From Cyanoderma ruficeps (Eukaryota; Chordata; Aves; Passeriformes; Timaliidae), in contig VZDJ01000101.1 of assembly GCA_008694505.1 (NCBI GenBank), positions 895,689 through 959,688 of the forward strand: DNA of 64,000 nt, written 5' to 3'. Both the position numbers and the translations under genes were made by a program. The notes under the pieces are model-generated. The model did not search any database and was not told the DNA's origin. It was given only the letters and a program-made list of their open reading frames with translations. Shown in pieces: positions 35,961-48,600 of this stretch (positions are counted from its first letter, which is position 1; the number at the start of each line of letters is the position of its first letter).

Positions 35961-36855
35961 TGTCATGGGTTGACGCTGGGCAAATGCCAGTGCACCCATG
36001 AGTGTATAGTTTTTAATAAACTACTGTGAGATGTGGTCAGAACAGAGCAGAAGCAGGCCTATCACTTGAAATAGAAAAAAAACATTTATTAAACTACATG
36101 ACAATAGACAATAAACACAGGAAGACAACCCAACCACCCAAAGGCAGAATAAGAAACCTCTCACAACACTTTTCCTCCTCCCCCCAATTTCCATCCTTTA
36201 CAATGCTCGACAGTTGACACCAGCACGTACCCACATATCTACTTGCTTAAACCTTCCACAACCCTGGGTTCCTAACAAGCCATTATCCTTTAATAAAACA
36301 ATCCTCAATCCATCCAGAGAAAAAGAGAAGTCTCTCTTGCAACCAGAGACACCCCCCCCACAGNNNNNNNNNNNNNNNNNNNNNNNNNNNNNNNNNNNNN
36401 NNNNNNNNNNNNNNNNNNNNNNNNNNNNNNNNNNNNNNNNNNNNNNNNNNNNNNNNNNNNNNNNNNNNNNNNNNNNNNNNNNNNNNNNNNNNNNNNNNNN
36501 NNAGGGGACAGGGATGGGGGACGGAAGGCACCCCAAGGGTCTCCACCCCTCCATCCTGACCCAGCTCCTGTCCCGTTCCTTCTCTTCCCCCCGCTTCTGG
36601 AGCCCAGGCCTACCCCAGCCAGACCCACCTGGCTCTCCCCTCCCCCGCAGGGGAGAGGAGAGAGATGCTCCCCTGCCAAAGCAGAGACAGGAAAAAGAGG
36701 AAGTACGTTGGGAGTCCTCGCTTTTAACCCCTTGTGTCCTCAGAGGCGTGTCCAAACTCTCAGTGGCCACCAAAGATGCCAACATCCAACCTGGCCACTG
36801 ATTGGTTTGACCTGAGTTTCTTAAAAAAAAACTCACTTCCCCTCAAACCATGACA
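35961..36855 (-). mobile_element. Younger solo LTR nested in older LTR, minus strand
   Basis: The plus strand runs from TGTCATGGG to ACCATGACA, so the two ends are imperfect inverted repeats, flanked by perfect TACTG duplications. On the minus strand it shows a CCAAT box (ATTGG on plus at 36801-36805), a TATA-like GGGTTAAAAG (36721-36730) and AATAAA (36085-36090). It is 895 bp, of which 139 (36364-36502) are N. The gap directly follows a run of eight C at 36352-36359. No interior gene remains. The frames reported through the Ns are not genes. Five-base duplications are usual for class III (ERVL-like) elements, but other classes can also give five. Confidence 0.9.
36364..36502. other. Assembly gap inside the younger LTR
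   Basis: This is a run of 139 N. It is entered from a C8 run followed by ACAG and left into AGGGGACAGGGATGGGGG, so the missing part is probably GC-rich and hard to sequence. Confidence 0.95.
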
Positions 36856-36993
36856 TACTGTTAAAGTGTCTTTATCTCAACTCACAAGTTTTTCACATTT
36901 TACCCTTCTGATTCTCTCCCCAGTCTTGCTGGTGGAGATGCGAGTGAGTGAGTGGCTGTATAGAGCTTGGTTGCTGGCTGAGGTTAAACCACA
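36856..36993 (+). mobile_element. Older LTR, right part (R and U5), plus strand
   Basis: This continues the LTR that stopped at 35960. AAAGTGTCTTTATCTCAACT, TTTTACCCTTCTGATTCTCT, GGAGATGCGAGTGAGTGAGT and GAGGTTAAACCACA follow the remembered family sequence in order. The first five bases are the duplicated target. The right end is taken as ACCACA at 36993 because GCACA then follows. Confidence 0.88.
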
Positions 36994-36998
36994 GCACA

Positions 36999-38248
36999 GA
37001 ATCACAAAGCTATATTGTCACCAACGAAAGACCTGTCTTTGGTAAGTGCTTGTGTCTCATCTATATCACTGTAGATTTTCTGCAAATTTATACTTGGCAA
37101 AACACTGCAAAAGGCTTGTTTTGTGATAGTAGCATTAAGAAGCATTGAGACATTTTGCTAAATTGCCTCAGTCATATTATGAAACAAACTGGTTTTGCAG
37201 TACAATTTCTTTTCTTAAAAAAAGTGTTTTGTGGTGTGATTTTGTTCACAAATGCAGGGGAAAACTTTATTCTGGCAACGTTTTATAATGCAGACCTGTC
37301 TGTGGTCATTTTCCCTCAAATGGGATGAACTGCAAGCTAATGTAGAAACTGCTTGTGCTGCAAACTCTGAGTTGAGAACCTGAAAGTGTGGTTGAACTCA
37401 CGTTCTCTAATGCTTCATCATCCACCTAGAACTGGAAGAAAAAAAGCCCCAAACACAAAGCACTTCCAACAGTAAAGTAAATGCAGTTGTCTTAAGTGGA
37501 CTTTCTCAGCACGTAATTGCTCAAAATTTGTAAAGCCAGTTGTTGCCATACAAGATGGAAGAGGCTACAGATCTGTTAAATTCTTTCTGCTGTGATAAAA
37601 GGTTTTAACAAGGCAGTAAATTTGTTTCTGTCAGCTAATAATCCTAACCAAATACAATTTTTAATATGCAGTTTTATTATATGTAGAGGATAGACCTCTT
37701 AAATTAAAAGGCACCACTTTTACAGCCAATTATTAAAGGCAGTGTAATGTCTTTATTTCTTTGGAAGAGGGTGATCAGCTGTTCTGACTGATAGTATGTT
37801 TTTTATATTTCTCATCTTTTATCGAAGTTTAGAAAGTAAAACTTTCTCAGGCAGCAACATGCAGCAAAATGAGATATGATTAGCAGTTATCACGGAAGAC
37901 CTAGCTAGACAGAAGATAATTTTTTTTCCCAATAAAATAACAGGATTAAAAAACCCCTCAACTTTTCTGTCCCAATTTTACACCCCAGTTCTTCGTTAAA
38001 GATGATCTCTTGTCCTTTCTTTCAAGAAAAAAACTACTTCAGAAGCAATGAAAATTTTACAGATGTATTAATATCTGGTGAAAAAAAGTTTTTTTTAAAA
38101 ATTCACTCTAAAAAACAAAACATGGATCTGATAAATAAATAGCTGTTAAATAACAACTATATAATGCATTTGGTGGATGATTTTTTTACATATCTAACTT
38201 AAATTAAGAATATGAGGTCTTAGTCCCTGTAAAATTAATTACAGCCAC
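36999..38248. other. Unannotated AT-rich DNA
   Basis: I see no gene or recognised repeat between the nested LTRs and the T-rich tract. Confidence 0.6.
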
Positions 38249-38288
38249 TTTTTTTGTTTTTTTTTTTTTGGTGGTTTGGTTTTTTTTA
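38249..38288. repeat. T-rich low-complexity tract
   Basis: Long T runs are broken by single G or GG (TTTTG, GGTGGTTTGG). Similar tracts recur at about 15.87, 25.34, 32.61, 53.80 and 60.70 kb. Confidence 0.8.
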
Positions 38289-38603
38289 ACTTTAATGGAC
38301 TTCACTAAAACAACCATGTTTAAAATTGAACTAATCTTTTTGGCAAAGCAAATAATTTCAACAGTCTGCTTGCAAATTGCCTGAGTGAACTAAATCCAAG
38401 TTAAGTTCACAGAAAAAAAAATTACGATAGAAGTTTGCCTTTATTACTTTATTGCCCAAAGTCTGGTTGTGCAGTACACAGGCTGCTATTGCAAATGCTC
38501 CTCTGAAGATTCAGATGTGATTCCAACATCTGGGGCCAAACTCCTACGGGGTAGACAGGACAAATAGGGAATTCATGAAAACTCTTGGATTTCTCTCTAT
38601 TGT

Positions 38604-38670
38604 GGTCAGCGATTAATTAGTCAGTAATTAACTAATTGGTGATTAATTGGTCAGTGATTGATTAGTGTCA
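38604..38670. promoter_or_regulatory. TAAT/ATTA cluster with repeated GTCAG
   Basis: Within about 65 bp there are at least six TAAT or ATTA cores (GATTAATTAG, TAATTAACTAATT, GATTAATTGG, GATTGATTAG), spaced by three copies of GTCAG. This looks like a short degenerate tandem repeat. It also happens to offer several paired homeodomain sites. I see the motifs; a regulatory role is inference only. Confidence 0.35.
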
Positions 38671-40463
38671 AAGCCCAGGAAATGGAAGAGGGTTGTGAGA
38701 TGAGTAAAGAATTGTGTGCTCTTAGTACCTACATGGAGTGAAATGCTCCTTATCTGTCCAACAGCATATTATTTTTCAGACTACTTGTCATCTAATTTTA
38801 TACCTTCTTTGTTATGACAATAGCACATTTCAAGAAGAGTATAATAAAATAAAAAAAAAAAAACAAAACAAAAAAGACAGAGGACACTATATCAGCAAAA
38901 AAACATTAGGGCAAAAGTTAGAAGTAGACATAAGGTCGAGGGGACAATATCTTCTTCAGATGGGTTTGTTGACAGATAAAATTCTACATGGAATTACACC
39001 ACTGAGCTCTGGCCCCATGATATGAAGCATTTTTGTGGCAACGAGGCTTTAAGGACTCTCGGCTCCTCAATTTCATCTCCCATAGTGCAATGGTAAGTAT
39101 TAAGAATAAGTTGAAAGAGGAAAAAAACCCTCTCTTTGGCTCATAAAATTTCACTGAATTTATGTCTGCAATGCTGAAAAGGAAGCAAAAATTATGATAG
39201 GAAATTGGAGAAGAGGAGGAAAAGAAGAGGAATGTATGGACAGACCTTACTCAAGCTCCTTCTTTTCTGTCATGGAGTGAAAACCTCTAGGGCCTCTGAC
39301 AACAGTATTGGCATTAATACCTGAAATCAGTTAAAAGAAGTGTTTTAAAAATGTTATATCTATGTGAATCTAACAGGAACAGTTTAACACCTTTAAAATA
39401 TTTTTGCTTAAATATATTTCAAACTCAATACACAGCATAGAAAGGCTTTCTTTCTCAAGATTAGGTGCCTTAATACAAGCAGTTTTAAATCACCTGTAAT
39501 TCAGCAGATGGAATACCTTGTGTAGTTTTCAGGGGTCTTGAATTTATTGTCAACTCTTTGGATTAAAATCTACAAAACAGAGTAAACCACTGGGAAATAT
39601 TGTTAGCATTTTACCTCTGGGGTAACACAGTTCAGCTGTTCATCCTCTGTGAAACAAAGGCAAATAAAAATGTGTTTTCTCATGGTTCCCCCTATGTTTG
39701 TAAGGCTTTAAACAATTAAACTGAGGTCTCAGAGACACTATTTTTCCTATGATTATTGTTTCAACCCAGTTCTTTGTAAATCTTAAAATATAGTTCAGTT
39801 AAATATACTTAAACTGACTTCCATACAACAGAAGAGGTATAGAAAAAGGTATTTGTGTTGATGTGTATTCTTTTAGTGAATTTATTTGTTTATTTCCAAC
39901 CCCTCATATTAATAAAAAGGCTATGAACAGATGAACTCATTACTCACAGAAGAAACCACAGATGAATTGCTCTGCAAAACATACCAGTAAACACTATTAA
40001 AGGGATTCCTAAAGTTGCACTCCTAAATACAGACAAGTGACCTGGTTTGCAACAGAAGGTTTTGAGTGTTGAATAATCTTTTATTCTCTAATCATGGGCT
40101 GAATTTATTTCTGCATTTAAGTGTGAACAGTTTAGCTGGATTTTTTTTTTAATTTTTTTCCAAGTTAATAACCATTTTTTTCGCATTTGCTTCAAAAACC
40201 TCATAAAGAAGAAACTGGTCCTTACAACTGGTCTGGTCTCACAATAAAAATAAAAATACTCTGTCTGGATTAATTTTAAAGGCCTTGAACTGTACAAGAA
40301 GTAGAATCTGAAAATCAAGAGAAAATTAAATATAATTTTTACCCAGATTCCAGCATCTTGTTGCCACTCACAGTATGCATAAATTTTGTTATTAAAGATT
40401 TTGCTATAAGTAGGACAGTTTTGGTAGGCCTAATGGAGTTGCCTACATTTTCTAGTATGTTGT
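38671..40463. other. Unannotated AT-rich DNA
   Basis: I recognise no gene. A run of 13 A lies at about 38851-38863. The 95-codon plus-strand frame at 38738-39025 runs through that A run and is not credible. Confidence 0.6.
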
Positions 40464-40500
40464 AGATAGAATCATAGCATCAAATAGATTGGGAATCACC
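40464..40500 (-). mobile_element. CR1 3' tail, first part, minus strand
   Basis: AGAATCATAGCATCAAATAG, then ATTGGGAATCACC, is the reverse complement of the end of CR1 (usual form AGAATCATAGAATCA, then a GGTTGGAAAAGACC-like block). It is cut by the LTR starting at 40501 and resumes at 41148. Confidence 0.82.
40495..40500. repeat. Left target-site copy ATCACC of nested LTR
   Basis: ATCACC compares with AACACC at 41142-41147: five of six bases are identical. A 6-bp duplication is typical of class II (ERVK-like) integration. Confidence 0.7.
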
Positions 40501-41141
40501 TGTCCTAGGGTGAATTTATGGTACTTGTATCCCCAGTGGTCTCTTCTGTGCTTTTAAAACTACATCTGAGAGCGACAGGGAGGGAGAAGGAGAAGCAGTG
40601 GAATGTCTGAGGCGGCTGTATTAGAAAACATGGAGATAAGAGCTTCAGATTTCTTTCTCATGGACTGTGTCATCTGCCTCAGGGACAGCGGGAGAGAGCT
40701 CTCCTTTGCTTTCAGTTGGGTTTGGTTTTTTTCAGCTGAGGCAGAGAAGTTCCACAGACTGTGGCTTTTCTTTTTCTTGGAGCTGATCAGCCTGCTCTGG
40801 ACTGAAAACCCAGAAAAACTCACACCTGTGTCCCACTGCAGTCCAGGACATGCCACTTTCCAGCACAGGAGGGACTGATAAGAGACTGAGCGAGCCGAGC
40901 TACACCCCATGGCAAGGACTTCCTGAATTTGCCATCTCTTCAGAACAGCGAGAGGTTTATTGTTTAATATTATTCATTTTCTCATGTTTGTGAATATTTT
41001 GCTTGTTAAATAAACATTTTTTTCCACTCTTCTCTAAGGAAATATTTTCCTGAACAGGTTGGGGGAGCAGCTGCTTGAATCTGCTTTCTATAGGGGACCC
41101 TTTCAGAGATTTTCTCCCTAAATTTTCCCTGAACGAGGACA
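40501..41141 (+). mobile_element. Solo LTR nested in CR1 tail, plus strand
   Basis: This is a 641-bp segment with inverted ends TGTCCT...AGGACA. A TATA-like TTTTAAAA lies at 40552-40559 and AATAAA at 41009-41014, giving U3, R and U5 in the usual order. The U5 block (GAAATATTTTCCTGAACAGG, CTATAGGGGACCCTTTCAGA) resembles passerine LTRs I remember. There is no interior sequence, so it is a solo LTR. The 91-codon and 116-codon frames inside it are by-products. A 6-bp near-perfect target duplication flanks it. Confidence 0.88.
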
Positions 41142-41147
41142 AACACC

Positions 41148-41306
41148 TTAATGACTATTGAGTCCAACCATTAACCCAACACCACCAAGTCCGACACTAA
41201 AGCATGTCCCTAAGAGCCAGATCTACACATCTTTTAAATACCTCCAGGGATGATGACTCTACCACTTCCCTGGGCAGTCTGTACCAATGCTCGACCTTTT
41301 GGTGAA
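41148..41306 (-). mobile_element. CR1 3' end, second part, minus strand
   Basis: GAGTCCAACCATTAACCCAA, CCAAGTCCGACACTAAAGCATG, TTTTAAATACCTCCAGGGATG, CCACTTCCCTGGGCAGTCTG and CTTTTGGTGAA are, in order, the reverse complement of the CR1 3' UTR. Joined to 40464-40500 they form one CR1 tail with no bases missing at the break apart from the duplicated target. The copy is 5' truncated near 41306. Confidence 0.93.
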
Positions 41307-42600
41307 TTGGAGGACAGTAGCACACAGCTGTAGAATTCAGGCTCCGGTTTCACAGAACTTTTTGGACATTATGAGTTTTCAACATCGAAAAAAAAGATTA
41401 CCCCTAAACCAAGTAAACAGGCTTCCTCTGTGCTTTAGGTCAAATTTCAGTTAAGGTACTGATGATTTTCAAGGCAGATGATCACAAGTGACCATGAAAT
41501 ATACCCACTTACTGGCAAATATCAAGTACTAGATAACTCACTCCTCTTTTATGGGTTTCCAGCCCTCATCCAGAAGCAAAATGAGTGTCAGCATCACTGC
41601 TTACTGATAAAGGCTGGTCTAGGCTCAAGAAATGTACAAGCAACTAGAGAACTTCAATTGGTCTAGGTGATCATGTTCTGAGGAATTCAGATCAATTCAA
41701 GGGAAATCAAGAAGTCTGAACAATAGAATTATGCAAAGGTGAAATGTAAAGAGGTTGTCTCATTAAAAAAACCAAATCAAAATCTTATCTCCTCTAAGAA
41801 AATAGCATAAATAGTAACTTAGTGTTCTTTTTTTTTTGTGAAAAAAAGACCTATGCATCAGACCAAGGGCATGTTTTGCTTTGTACACAGTGAAATGGAG
41901 AGGTCAGAATACAGCAAGTTAGGAAGATGTGGGGAGCTCTGCAGTGACTGTGGGCAGAGAACAAGGAGTGCCCTGACAGAGATAATTGTTTGCTTCCTTG
42001 TCTGCTAAAAATGAGCTTCTGAAACAAAACATGAGGTGTCTGAAAACAGGTTGCCAACATGATCTAAGTAGAATGTCAAATTCAGGAGATGTGGAGAAAA
42101 AGTCTCATGAGATAACATTCTTCAAGTGCTTGAGAACTTTTCTTTTTGGGTTTGGAATTGTCATAAGTTCCATAGAAGAGTGTAAAGTAAAACAGGTTTC
42201 TGAAATGTATTGTATCTTCCCTTGCTTCATGCAAAGACCACTGACTGTGGGTTTCTGGTCTCCTAAGGAACTGAGTCAAATCTCACTTTAGGGGAAATTT
42301 CTTTTCTAATTCCAAGAAAGGGAATAATTAAAAACATTGCCTGGCTACTTGTGCCCCTTCAGAGTAGACCAGACAGACTGTTGATTTTACAGCTTCAGTT
42401 CCAGGTCAGATGCCTGGGTTTGAACAGGATCATTAAAAAGCCACACAGCACCATTTGCAGGATCTAGGAGGAATGACTCCCAGAAGCAACATCTAAAGGG
42501 CCACATGGGGCAAAGCTAGTACAGGCTGGTTTGGGATCCTGGTAGCTGCCTGTACTCCAGGTTCATCCCACATTCTGACTGCATACTTCAGCATCTATTT
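41307..42600. other. Unannotated DNA
   Basis: I recognise no gene here. The 69-codon and 101-codon frames at 41851-42291 are on opposite strands and partly overlap; neither has a domain I know. Confidence 0.55.
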
Positions 42601-42675
42601 CACAGAATATGGAATAGGTTGAGTTGGAAGGGACATTTCAAAAGTTATCTATTCCAACCTCCCTGCAATGAGTGT
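42601..42675 (-). mobile_element. CR1 3' tail, minus strand
   Basis: CACAGAATATGGAATAGGTT, GAGTTGGAAGGGACATTTCA and CTATTCCAACCTCCCTGCAATGAG are the reverse complement of a CR1 3' end. It is a short, 5' truncated copy in the subfamily with the 'CCTCCCTGCAATGAGCAGGG' block, unlike the copy at 41.2 kb. Confidence 0.9.
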
Positions 42676-45600
42676 GGCTTACGCTTCTTATCCAAAGACC
42701 ACTTAATGAAAAATCCATGGGAACAGGGATGAGGATGCAGTCCCAGGAGAGTTCCTTTCACATTAGCGAGAAACAGGCTCCTGCTTACTTTGCTAGCTTG
42801 CTCTGTATCTCCATGAATCTTGCATATCTGACGGCAGAATGGTCTGGACATTTATTTTTTTTTTTTGGTAACATCCCCTGTAGGTTTCCAGTGTGATCTT
42901 AAATGAAGTTGAAAGAGAGAATCAGGACTACCTCTTAAATGTCCTGTGACTTTCTTGTCCACTGTCTGGAGCAAAGCTAAGCGAATTTATTGCTACCCAA
43001 AGATAAAGTTTTATTTTTTTCTCTCAGCTGTGCTTTATTTCCAGTTCCAAACATCACATAGTACATGCCCAGAACAAATTTAACTGACGCCCTGCATGTA
43101 CACAGAATCTTCCTCTGAGATGTTGTTGAAATTGAGCTTTTATCTGTCGGTTTTCATCTATTATTTGGTAGTTAGGAGAGACACATGCAGAATTTCTTGT
43201 ATAAATTATTGATTTTGTATTGGGTGAGTCTCATAACTGCATGTTGGAGATGTTAAATAGGCTAGAGTTTTCCTGCTGACTTTCCTCAGCAGATGTGCAG
43301 TCTTAAAACAGGTATATTTGGATTTTGACACACAGCTCCAGTCAAATTTGCTGCTCTTTTGTGGGGTTCAGCAACTATTATTTAGTTTGTAAAATTATCA
43401 GGCTCCCCCATAGTGTGTTGAATTTGGGGGCCTTTACCTCTGAAATTAAACAGACATAAAATCAAAGATCAGAGAGATTTTTGGGCCTGGAATGAATTGA
43501 TATTTCATCAAGCCTGTTTACAAGAAAGAACAAGAAAAGAAAATTCTTGCTTTTCAATTTTCCTTTTCTATCCCAAACCCTCATTACCTGCAGGGAAATG
43601 CTGGTTAAGCTTCTGAGCTCAAAGAGAGTTTCCAGTGTGGTTTTGGCAGATCTGGCATAAAATACTCTGTATCTTACTCCCTGGAAAAAGTAGGTGAATA
43701 CTTTGTAACCGAGAAGCCAGTAAGAATGATATAACAGAATCCTCCTGTGATTTCCTGGCACCATGTGAATGTGATGAAAATAAGTTCATTGAAATTGGTG
43801 CCATGCACAAAACCAACCCCACATAGACCTTGTGAGGATGCTTGAACCTGCAAACATGGCTGTGTGTCTTCTGGCTGACACACATAGAGCTGTTTTTAAG
43901 CCAGATCAAATCTGAAAGCTCCTTAAGTGAGATGTGGCATGTCTACTTCAGCACAGACAGGCCCTAAAGGAAAACGTGCTGAACTAGAAAGATTATATAA
44001 AATGAGGAAGCAGGGGAAGACTAGAGTTCTTGGGTTCAATGCTCTCTAGTCTGACTCAACTAAACCATCAGTAGAATCAATTTAACACTTCAAGGGCCAG
44101 CCATCCTGAAGATTCAACATATTCCTGTCCAGTATGACCACTTTATTCCCTTGATATTACTAATACAAATGTTTTCACGAGGTCTACTAGTGTACTTTTT
44201 TTTTTTTTTTTTGGTGTTTTTTAGGATGGGATAGTTCAGGAACCACAGCTGTGCTGTACCATATGAAAACAAATGATAGACTATTCCTATGAAGTAAAAG
44301 AGTTTAATTTGAGGAATTAATAACTGGCAATCATATGATTAAGATGGTTGCTCCAGTCACAACAGGATCAGATGTATTTCTTTATCAACACTTCTTTGAC
44401 ACTTCTTGTCTTTTATTGAGTATTTTTTTGTTTTTTCTTTGTAAATATGGACATGGCTCCTTGTCATCCCACTGAGGAATGAAAATGAATTTTGAAAAAA
44501 CCTTTAAAATTTTCAGGAAATGAAAATCTTGATTTTGGCCCCTTCTTTTCTTCCAGTCTCTGTGGGAAAGCTGTACCTATCTTTTCCTATTAATAATGAC
44601 ATCAATATCACAAAACGTCTAGAAAACTGCATTCTAATTCAAGCTGATATTCAGGCATATATATTTTTCTATTCTGCACATATTTTCTGTCTCTTCCAAG
44701 TCATAGGGGCCCAAGATTGGTTCTGGGGAAAAGGTAATGAAATCTGAGTGAAGAGTCCTTGAACAAAGATGTCAGAAGACAGAGAAAACACATATGTTTA
44801 AAAGGTTTTCCTGGACATTGATACAACTACACATAGCCCAAAGGACAAATTTCATGATGCTAGGTGGATTTGTATGAGTTCTAGTCCCAGTATAGATTAA
44901 AAAAGGTTAACACTGCTCTAAAGTATATTCTCTTAATTAATGTGTATTTAAACAGAGACAAGTTTCAATCCTATTTGATATTATTATGGTTACTTTGAAC
45001 TTTCAGGCCAGACTAGGAGGAAAAAAGTGACTACTTGGATTCCAAAGGCCTCCTTAAAAAATGCTCCTTTGGGATGAATACTTGAACTAGGAGAGAGCAC
45101 TTCATAAAAATAAGGCAAAAAGTCACACTTTCATCAGAAAGAGATAGCTTCTTCTGACCCGCTCTGTGTACTGAACCACTTCATGGGATCTACTGTTGCC
45201 AGATTTTGCTCACATGCTCATGAAATGAACATGTTTTGTATTACATTAATATTTTAAACTAACATTTGCTCTGCTGCAAGAGCCATGCAGTGTTGTTTTC
45301 TTGTAGCCTAACCTCAGGCTGCCTATCCAATAATATTTCCAATTTTTTTCCTAACTGAAATTCATGGGGTGGAATTTGGGGAGCCATAATAGACTGTGCA
45401 GTAACGCCCTGGTCTTTTGCTTCAGCGGGAATACTATGTAGAAATTTTTATAGCTGGAACCTATGACTATTGAGAGGGGAAATTTGCTCTTATGCATGAG
45501 CAGTGATTTTGAAATAACATGATTTTTAGAAGATGTATTTGATCTTTGCATGTGTGTCTACTACAACTGCAGCATTTTCTTCAGGCTCAAATAAATAATT

Positions 45601-48600
45601 CTGACCTTTTTTTTTCTAAACCTGTGAAATTTTCTTCAGAACATCCAGCTTGGAGTAAAAGCTTTATGATAGTTAAGAACCAAGTTTGAAATAAACAGCC
45701 TTATGACTGGGTCACACCAACTTTGATATATGTAGGGGGAAAAAACCAAAGCTGTCTAACAGATTTTGGGGCAAAAAAAAGGATGAGAGCTACTGTGGAT
45801 AGGATACTTCTTAGATATTTTGACATATAGTTAGCTAAGTAATAGAAAATAATAATAGCTGCAAATTTTTCAATAAAGGGTAAAATGCCATCATATTCTC
45901 CAGGGGTTGGATTGTAGCTCCCAATTACCAGCGCACATGCAGTAATGATATATCTAATCTGTGGTTGTCTCTGGGTACTTTGTCACCATCATGGACTGGT
46001 GTTCTGTGTTCTTGTATATACTATAATCAGACATAAGGGTAGCAATTATTCTTATCAGCTGTAAGACTTGTAAAAGAAACAGTATTAACACCTAGGTAAA
46101 GTTCACAGCAAAGCTGGGCTTACACATATAATTCCAGGGTACACTTAGCATTCAGGGCTCTTCAAAGAAGATCAGTTTTTCAATAAAAGGACAAGTGGCT
46201 CAACAGGACTAAGATTATATTTTTTGCTTTTAACAGTGAATAAAAAAAGAGAAAAGGAGCAAAAAAAGAAGCATTCTTCTGAACTACCAGAGCTTGTGTA
46301 CGTGAGCATGTCATGATTCAAAAGACCCTTTCTTTTTACTGTGTTTGGCAGAAGTGCAGTGGAAACATATGACCTTTTACATACTCATGTGGAGAAAGAT
46401 GAGTTCCTGCAAACAAAACAAAGGCATTCTCAATGAAATTAAAAGGAGAGACCGTCAATTCTGAGAAATCCCAGTCCAATGTTTGTTCATCTGGAAAAAA
46501 TCTACACATCATTTTTTTTTTTTTGATTAATAGTACTTTTTTAATATATATTAGACAAATTAATATTTTTTATGTTATAGGAGAAGGCAGCTGTTACGTA
46601 AAATAAGACTTAGTTCTACTTTACTGCAGAAAGTGAAACTGGCCAAATGGGACTCTGGGACCACCGCACAACGTTTTCCATGAAAGTCCATCTGAATTTT
46701 TTAATAAAATCATGTTAGAGATATCTGTTAGCCCTTTTGTTTTTTCTGTCACTTGTGTGGTCAAATGCAACCCTGGCATAAGTCCAGTTAATTTAAAGGT
46801 GTTCCATTAGGATGGACTGCTTTGCTTTTATCTAATTTGGGGTTTATTAAAGAGGGACAAGACAAAAGACTGACCACTCAGTGTTAAATTTCCTAAATTA
46901 CAGTTGGGTTCAAGATTTGTTTTGATCATAAATTATTCAGATACATCATTTCTTCTTTCAGATTCAACTACTTGTCTGGTTTAGTTAATCTTAGAGATTT
47001 TTTTCTTTTAGAAAGAGTGAATGTAGTTTCTTCAATGCCCTTTCATTATATAGAAAGGATGTGCCTAGTCTTAAGATATTGACAAAGGTGGGCCCCTAAA
47101 CCAGATGATTTCTGTGCTAATGTATCTGAATCTCTCATCAGAAGACACCGAGTCAACAGTTTTACTGGGTCCCTTTATTTCTGAACACTTTTACTACATA
47201 TTAACTTTGTTTTATTCTGCTTGAATAAATAGGTCTCTTTTCTCTCACTGGGATCTCAATTACTAATCTATAATCGAGCACCTCTAACTGCTCCATCAGC
47301 CTTGAAGGAAAGCTCTGATACAATGGTATATCTCATATATTACTGTACTATGGGTTGTGGATCCCGCTATTGGAGGTATTAGTTCTGAGAAACTATGTAA
47401 TTTTTTTCTTAATTTCTGTTAAGTCGTTGAAGTTTGTCAGCTTCAGTGACACCAAACAACCTCATAGTTAGTGTTTCACATGGGCAGAAACATGGAAAAA
47501 ATGTATGTATACATTTGCTGCAGTTTCATCTGTGCACAACATTAAGTGCATTTAAGGAAGGTAAGTTTGTATGTTTAAAGTTATAAATCAAACATCCCAA
47601 AACATAGGCATTGCAAGCAATCACATGAACAAGTTTCTCTCCTAAATTTAGATTTGATGGTCATTTAAGTGAACTTCACTATCATTTCAGAAACATCAAA
47701 TGAGTTAGCAAGATTCACTAAAATTCAATGCCAAGTGACTTCCTGTAGAAAGGTGAATTCATCTCTAGTACAGAGGCATTTTACTAGTCCATACTGGTTT
47801 GGTTACCAGATGGAATTAAGTCTGAGTGACAGTCTGCCCATTCATTCAACTTTTGACCTCCCAGGAATCCTATGTTTTATTTAACTTGCCTATTTAAAAT
47901 ATAGGACTACAAGAGAAACAAGCAAGACAGTCTGTCTCTTGCAGGGCAAGATTTGGTGCTACAAAGAGAATGACTGAAAAACACCCAAATGCATAATATA
48001 ATGAAATAAATCTGTTCCCTTATGTTCCTTTCAGTCAAATTGTTTAGACCCTGGGATACACGGAATACCTTCACCTGCATAAAGTCTCTAAAAAAATCTA
48101 ACATGATCTAAAGCTGTGATCCATACGTAGATTTTCCAGACTTTGTTTTAATATCCACTTCTCCCTCTGTTCCATGTTTCTGGGAGAGGAAATCACATGC
48201 TCTAATTTTACTTTCACTGCACAAAGGGGTGGAGAAGGGCCAAAACTGAGCTTCTTTCATTGACATTCTTGTTTGAACCAATTTGGATTATACATCTGAA
48301 GGTTGGAATTTTGTGGCTAGTTCTCATGTTTTTTCATTTCAGTTGCTCTCCCCCAATTCAATAGCTTGCTGAGGATCTGGAACCCCAGCTGAGATTAAAT
48401 ATCTTTGTCTCTTGCTGCTACACACATGCTCTCATCCATGCATGTGAGCATGCCTTGAAAGCCAAATGCATAATTTGCAGTGTGCCAAAAAGAATCGATG
48501 CTTGGCAAGTTTCAGCATCCTTTTTTTTTATATATATACCTGATCCTGGCATGCTTAGAACCCTGGAAAGTTGCAATTTACATTCCACATAGGAGTCCTG

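Noticed and set aside
36198..36836. 212-codon and 195-codon open frames
   Set aside because: They cross the 139-base gap and lie wholly inside the younger LTR, which is non-coding.
44196..44212. T17 run as the poly-A tail of a minus-strand processed pseudogene
   Set aside because: The sequence to its right shows no gene-like frame, and there is no flanking target duplication I can see.
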